A stretch of DNA of 7,850 nucleotides. It comes from DAOQAU01 sp035354275 (lineage in GTDB: Bacteria; Cyanobacteriota; Vampirovibrionia; Gastranaerophilales; Gastranaerophilaceae). Of the stretch, positions 5,459 through 7,850 are shown in pieces (positions within the stretch are counted from its first letter, which is position 1; each line of letters begins with the position of its first letter). Made by a program: the position numbers and the translations under genes. The stretch spans positions 1-7,850 of the forward strand of contig DAOQAU010000065.1 of NCBI GenBank assembly GCA_035354275.1, written 5' to 3'. Under the pieces are notes generated by a model. The model had not been told where the DNA came from, did not search any database, and worked only from the letters and a program-made list of their open reading frames with translations.

Positions 5459-7708
5459 ATGGGTGTATTGAACAAATACGCTCTTGCTCTTGTTAATATC
5501 AAAGGGCTTGGGGTAAAAACTTTCAGTTATTTGATTCCCGATGAGATGAAAGATATAATTCAAATCGGGCAGGCAATTCTTGTGCCTTTTGGCAGGCAAG
5601 GAAATGTAAATGCTTTTGTAGTTGGCTTTGGTGATTATTTGCCTGAAGGTATAAAAGCAAAAAAAATAAGCAAAATTCTTGATGAAAAACCGCTTTTTAC
5701 CCTTGAATATCTAAAACTGCTTGAATGGATTGCAAATTACTATGTGTGTGATTTTGTTACAGTCTTAAATGCCGCTGTTCCTATGCGATTGCTTGAAGGA
5801 AATTCAAAAACAGAAAAAAATATTGAATATGTTGAAGGGATTCTCCCTCGCCCCTTGCGGGAGAAGGCTGGGGTGAGGGGTATTTCAAATCGTCAGCTTG
5901 AAATTTTAAGCGCGCTCAAAGAAAAAGGCAAAATGCCTTTAATCGAGTTTGAAAAACTTGCAAAAACCACAAGAGCTACAATAATCAAGCTTGAAAAGCT
6001 TGGTTGTGTGAAGATTTCCGATGAAGAAATTTACAGAAATCCGCTTGAGAATCTCGGGGTTTCCAAAAAAGAAGAACTTTTTAAGCTTTCACCTCAGCAG
6101 GAAAAGGTCTATCAGGGCATAAATAAAAAAATACACAAAAGCAAAACGCCGATTCTTATTCACGGAATTACTGCATCGGGCAAAACGGAAATTTATTTTA
6201 AATTAATCGACGATACGATAAAGCAAGGAAAAAATGTTTTGTTTTTAGCTCCTGAAATAGCACTCGCCTCGCAGCTTACAAAAAGGCTTGCAAAGAAATT
6301 CGGTACAAAAGATGTCGCAATCTGGCACAGCAGTATCTCCGAAGGTGAGCGTTACGATGTTTGGCAAAAACTATACAAAGATGAAATAAAAATTCTGGCA
6401 GGTGTGCGCTCTGCCGTTTTTGCTCCGCTTAAGAATATCGGGCTTATAATTATAGACGAAGAACACGAAAGTGCTTATAAGCAAACAACACCCGCTCCAA
6501 GATATGACGCAAGAACAATCGCATTTAAGCTTGCAGAATTTCACAATGCGCCCCTGCTTTTAGGAAGCGCAACTCCTGATGTGGGAGTTTATTACAAGGC
6601 ATCAAATTCCGATAATCTTTTTGAACTTAAAAACAGATTTAACGATGCACCTATGGCAAAAACTTCGGTTATAAACATGCAAAACAATGCCAAGCAGGCA
6701 TATAAAGGTATAATTTCCGTTCAGCTTCAAAAAGCCATTGAAGAAACGCTTGAAAAAGGACAACAGGTAATTTTGCTTATAAACAGGCGCGGGTTTTCTA
6801 CATATACCCAATGTCAATCCTGCGGAGATGTAATCGAATGTGAAAACTGTTCTATCCCGATGATTTGGCACAGTCAAGATTTAACCCTAAAGTGCCACTA
6901 CTGCGGCAGAACAAAATCTTTTCCGGAACAATGCGAAAAATGCGGAAGCGATACGATAAAAAATTCAGGAATGGGAACTCAAAAAATCGAACTTTTGATT
7001 AAAGAACGGTTTAAAAACGCAAGGACAGAGCGCATTGACAGCGATATTCTGGTTAAAAAGAATGAACACATAAAACTTCTGGAACGTTTTCAAAAAGGCG
7101 AAATTGATATTCTTATCGGTACTCAAATGATTGCAAAAGGATTGGACAATCCCAATGTTACGCTTGTGGGGGTAATTTCTGCGGATTCAAGCTTTGCTAT
7201 GCCTGATTTCAGGGCATCTGAAAGAGGCTTCCAGCTTTTAACCCAGGTGGCAGGACGCTCCGGCAGGGGGGAATTTTCCGGAAGCGTAATTTTCCAAACT
7301 TACAACCCTGATTTTTATGCTTTTCAAAGTGCAAAGGAACAGAATTACAATGAATTTTACGAAACAGAAATTAAAGCGCGTGAAGAATTTGATTATCCAC
7401 CTTTCAGCCAAGTTATAAGGCTTATTTTGAGCGGAGAAAATAATTTCAGGGCGGAAAAATCCGCACAGGAAATTGCCCTGAGACTAAACACGATAATCGA
7501 CAAACAAGGAATATCAGAAAGGCTTATTGTACTTGGCCCTTCGCCTTGTGTTATTGAAAAAATAGGCGGAAAGTACCGCTTCCAGATTATTATTAAAAAT
7601 AAAATGGAAGAAAAAGGGCATATGTTTATATCAAAATTTCTTTCTCAAATCACAATGCCAAAAGACATCAAAATGACTATAGATATTGATCCTATTGACA
7701 TATTGTAA
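5459..7708 (+). CDS. priA: Primosomal replication restart helicase PriA
   Basis: 3'-to-5' superfamily 2 helicase that recognises abandoned replication forks and D-loops and helps reload the replicative helicase. Full length at 749 aa. Order: 3'-end-binding domain (about 1-110, LVPFGRQGNVNAFVVGF); linker and winged helix (about 111-200); helicase core with Walker A GITASGKT (236-243), DEEH box (333-336), GSATPD (369-374); an eight-cysteine zinc-binding insert (Cys452, 455, 461, 464, 479, 482, 492, 495); GTQMIAKG (554-561) and QVAGRSGR (596-603); C-terminal domain with GPSPCVIEKIGGKYRFQ and the ending DIDP. All key residues are present. Residues 128-141 (ILPRPLREKAGVRG) are encoded by a GC-rich palindromic repeat in the linker. 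The start directly follows the PC4-like stop; GAGGA at 5449-5453 serves as ribosome binding site inside that gene. Confidence 0.98.
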   Translation: MGVLNKYALALVNIKGLGVKTFSYLIPDEMKDIIQIGQAILVPFGRQGNVNAFVVGFGDYLPEGIKAKKISKILDEKPLFTLEYLKLLEWIANYYVCDFVTVLNAAVPMRLLEGNSKTEKNIEYVEGILPRPLREKAGVRGISNRQLEILSALKEKGKMPLIEFEKLAKTTRATIIKLEKLGCVKISDEEIYRNPLENLGVSKKEELFKLSPQQEKVYQGINKKIHKSKTPILIHGITASGKTEIYFKLIDDTIKQGKNVLFLAPEIALASQLTKRLAKKFGTKDVAIWHSSISEGERYDVWQKLYKDEIKILAGVRSAVFAPLKNIGLIIIDEEHESAYKQTTPAPRYDARTIAFKLAEFHNAPLLLGSATPDVGVYYKASNSDNLFELKNRFNDAPMAKTSVINMQNNAKQAYKGIISVQLQKAIEETLEKGQQVILLINRRGFSTYTQCQSCGDVIECENCSIPMIWHSQDLTLKCHYCGRTKSFPEQCEKCGSDTIKNSGMGTQKIELLIKERFKNARTERIDSDILVKKNEHIKLLERFQKGEIDILIGTQMIAKGLDNPNVTLVGVISADSSFAMPDFRASERGFQLLTQVAGRSGRGEFSGSVIFQTYNPDFYAFQSAKEQNYNEFYETEIKAREEFDYPPFSQVIRLILSGENNFRAEKSAQEIALRLNTIIDKQGISERLIVLGPSPCVIEKIGGKYRFQIIIKNKMEEKGHMFISKFLSQITMPKDIKMTIDIDPIDIL
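5841..5880. repeat. GC-rich palindromic repeat inserted in frame in priA
   Basis: About 40 bases, strikingly GC-rich within an AT-rich gene. Two overlapping pairings are visible: CCCTCGCCCC (5845-5854) with GGGGTGAGGG (5870-5879), 9 of 10; and TTCTCCC (5841-5847) with GGGAGAA (5859-5865), perfect. The wording (CCCCTTGCGGGAGA, GGCTGGGGTGAGGG) is that of a dispersed repeat common in many bacterial genomes. Here it is translated as residues 128-141 of PriA with the frame kept on both sides. Confidence 0.85.
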
Positions 7709-7850
7709 AAAATTTTACCTATTTACTAATCCTCCCCAGATGACCTATTTTTGTATCTTTCCTGTAACATTTTGTTAAAAAATAACAATTTTTTTCTTTT
7801 AGATTTATTATATAGAGGACAAGGAAAAGTCAAAAATATACAAGTGTTAA
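7709..7850. other. Gene-free end of the window, downstream of priA
   Basis: I see no coding sequence here. The stretch is very AT-rich. TATATAGAGGA (7809-7819) repeats exactly a word at the promoter of the 170-aa gene (5021-5011, minus strand), where it contains the -10 box; here TATTAT (7806-7811) or TATATA could be a -10 for a rightward gene starting beyond 7850. AAGGAAAAG (7821-7829) resembles a ribosome binding site but has no start codon at a useful distance. Confidence 0.5.
7772..7795 (+). terminator. Possible weak terminator after priA
   Basis: TTGTTA, five A, TAACAA (7772-7788) forms a 6-base-pair stem followed at once by seven T (7789-7795). The shape is that of an intrinsic terminator, but the stem has a single G-C pair and would be unstable. 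It may instead be part of the regulatory region of the next gene. Confidence 0.25.

Noticed and set aside
6602..6877. Open frame of 91 codons on the minus strand opposite priA
   Set aside because: It lies wholly opposite conserved helicase and zinc-binding codons of PriA, with no promoter or ribosome binding site.
7843..7850. GTG at 7843 as the start of the next gene
   Set aside because: The next codons are TTA then an incomplete codon, and the nearest purine-rich stretch (7821-7829) is about 13 bases away, too far to support a start.

Overview
The window is AT-rich bacterial chromosome, densely packed with housekeeping genes. Its best lineage clue is NusB: it is long (219 aa), starts MQARRAARELAL, has an extra central helical segment and ends in a C-terminal half (WDIQRLVKMDKDILRIA, then FINGIL) of the cyanobacterial type. 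There are no photosynthesis genes, and base composition is low in GC. I infer a non-photosynthetic relative of cyanobacteria (Melainabacteria/Gastranaerophilales-like), with moderate confidence. No RNA gene, CRISPR array, insertion sequence or phage gene is visible.

Layout. The left part is read leftwards: a HigB/RelE-like toxin (1686-2015) and its HTH antitoxin (1369-1689) from one strong promoter that overlaps a palindromic operator; deoB (phosphopentomutase, 186-1367), starting one base after the antitoxin stop; then the start of a small [4Fe-4S] ferredoxin (1-97, cut by the window edge) with its own promoter and a palindrome. Divergent from the toxin and read rightwards come nusB (2121-2780), ftsY (2904-3821) and an M14 zinc carboxypeptidase resembling MpaA (3832-4503). 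An unrecognised 170-aa gene (4471-4983) is read leftwards and overlaps the end of the peptidase gene tail to tail. From an AT-rich divergent intergenic region a second rightward operon begins: a PC4-like ssDNA-binding protein (5216-5458), abutted by priA (5459-7708). The last 142 bases hold no gene, but look like the end of the priA unit and the upstream region of a gene outside the window.

The most unusual thing here is repeated DNA inside conserved genes. Period-7 repeats (unit NNYTCAC, four units each) occur in deoB and in the M14 peptidase, read in the same frame so that both unrelated proteins contain PLTAH. A GC-rich palindromic repeat of about 40 bases lies in frame inside priA, in the linker after the N-terminal DNA-binding domain. 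A third repeat, an 86-base imperfect palindrome, separates nusB from ftsY. Together they suggest a genome colonised by small dispersed repeats, some of which are translated.

Functionally the genes cover nucleoside salvage (DeoB), transcription antitermination (NusB), membrane protein targeting (FtsY), probable cell-wall peptide cleavage (M14) and replication restart (PriA, with a possible ssDNA-binding partner). The toxin-antitoxin pair is the only clear accessory element. Its placement directly upstream of deoB could bring deoB under the autoregulated promoter.
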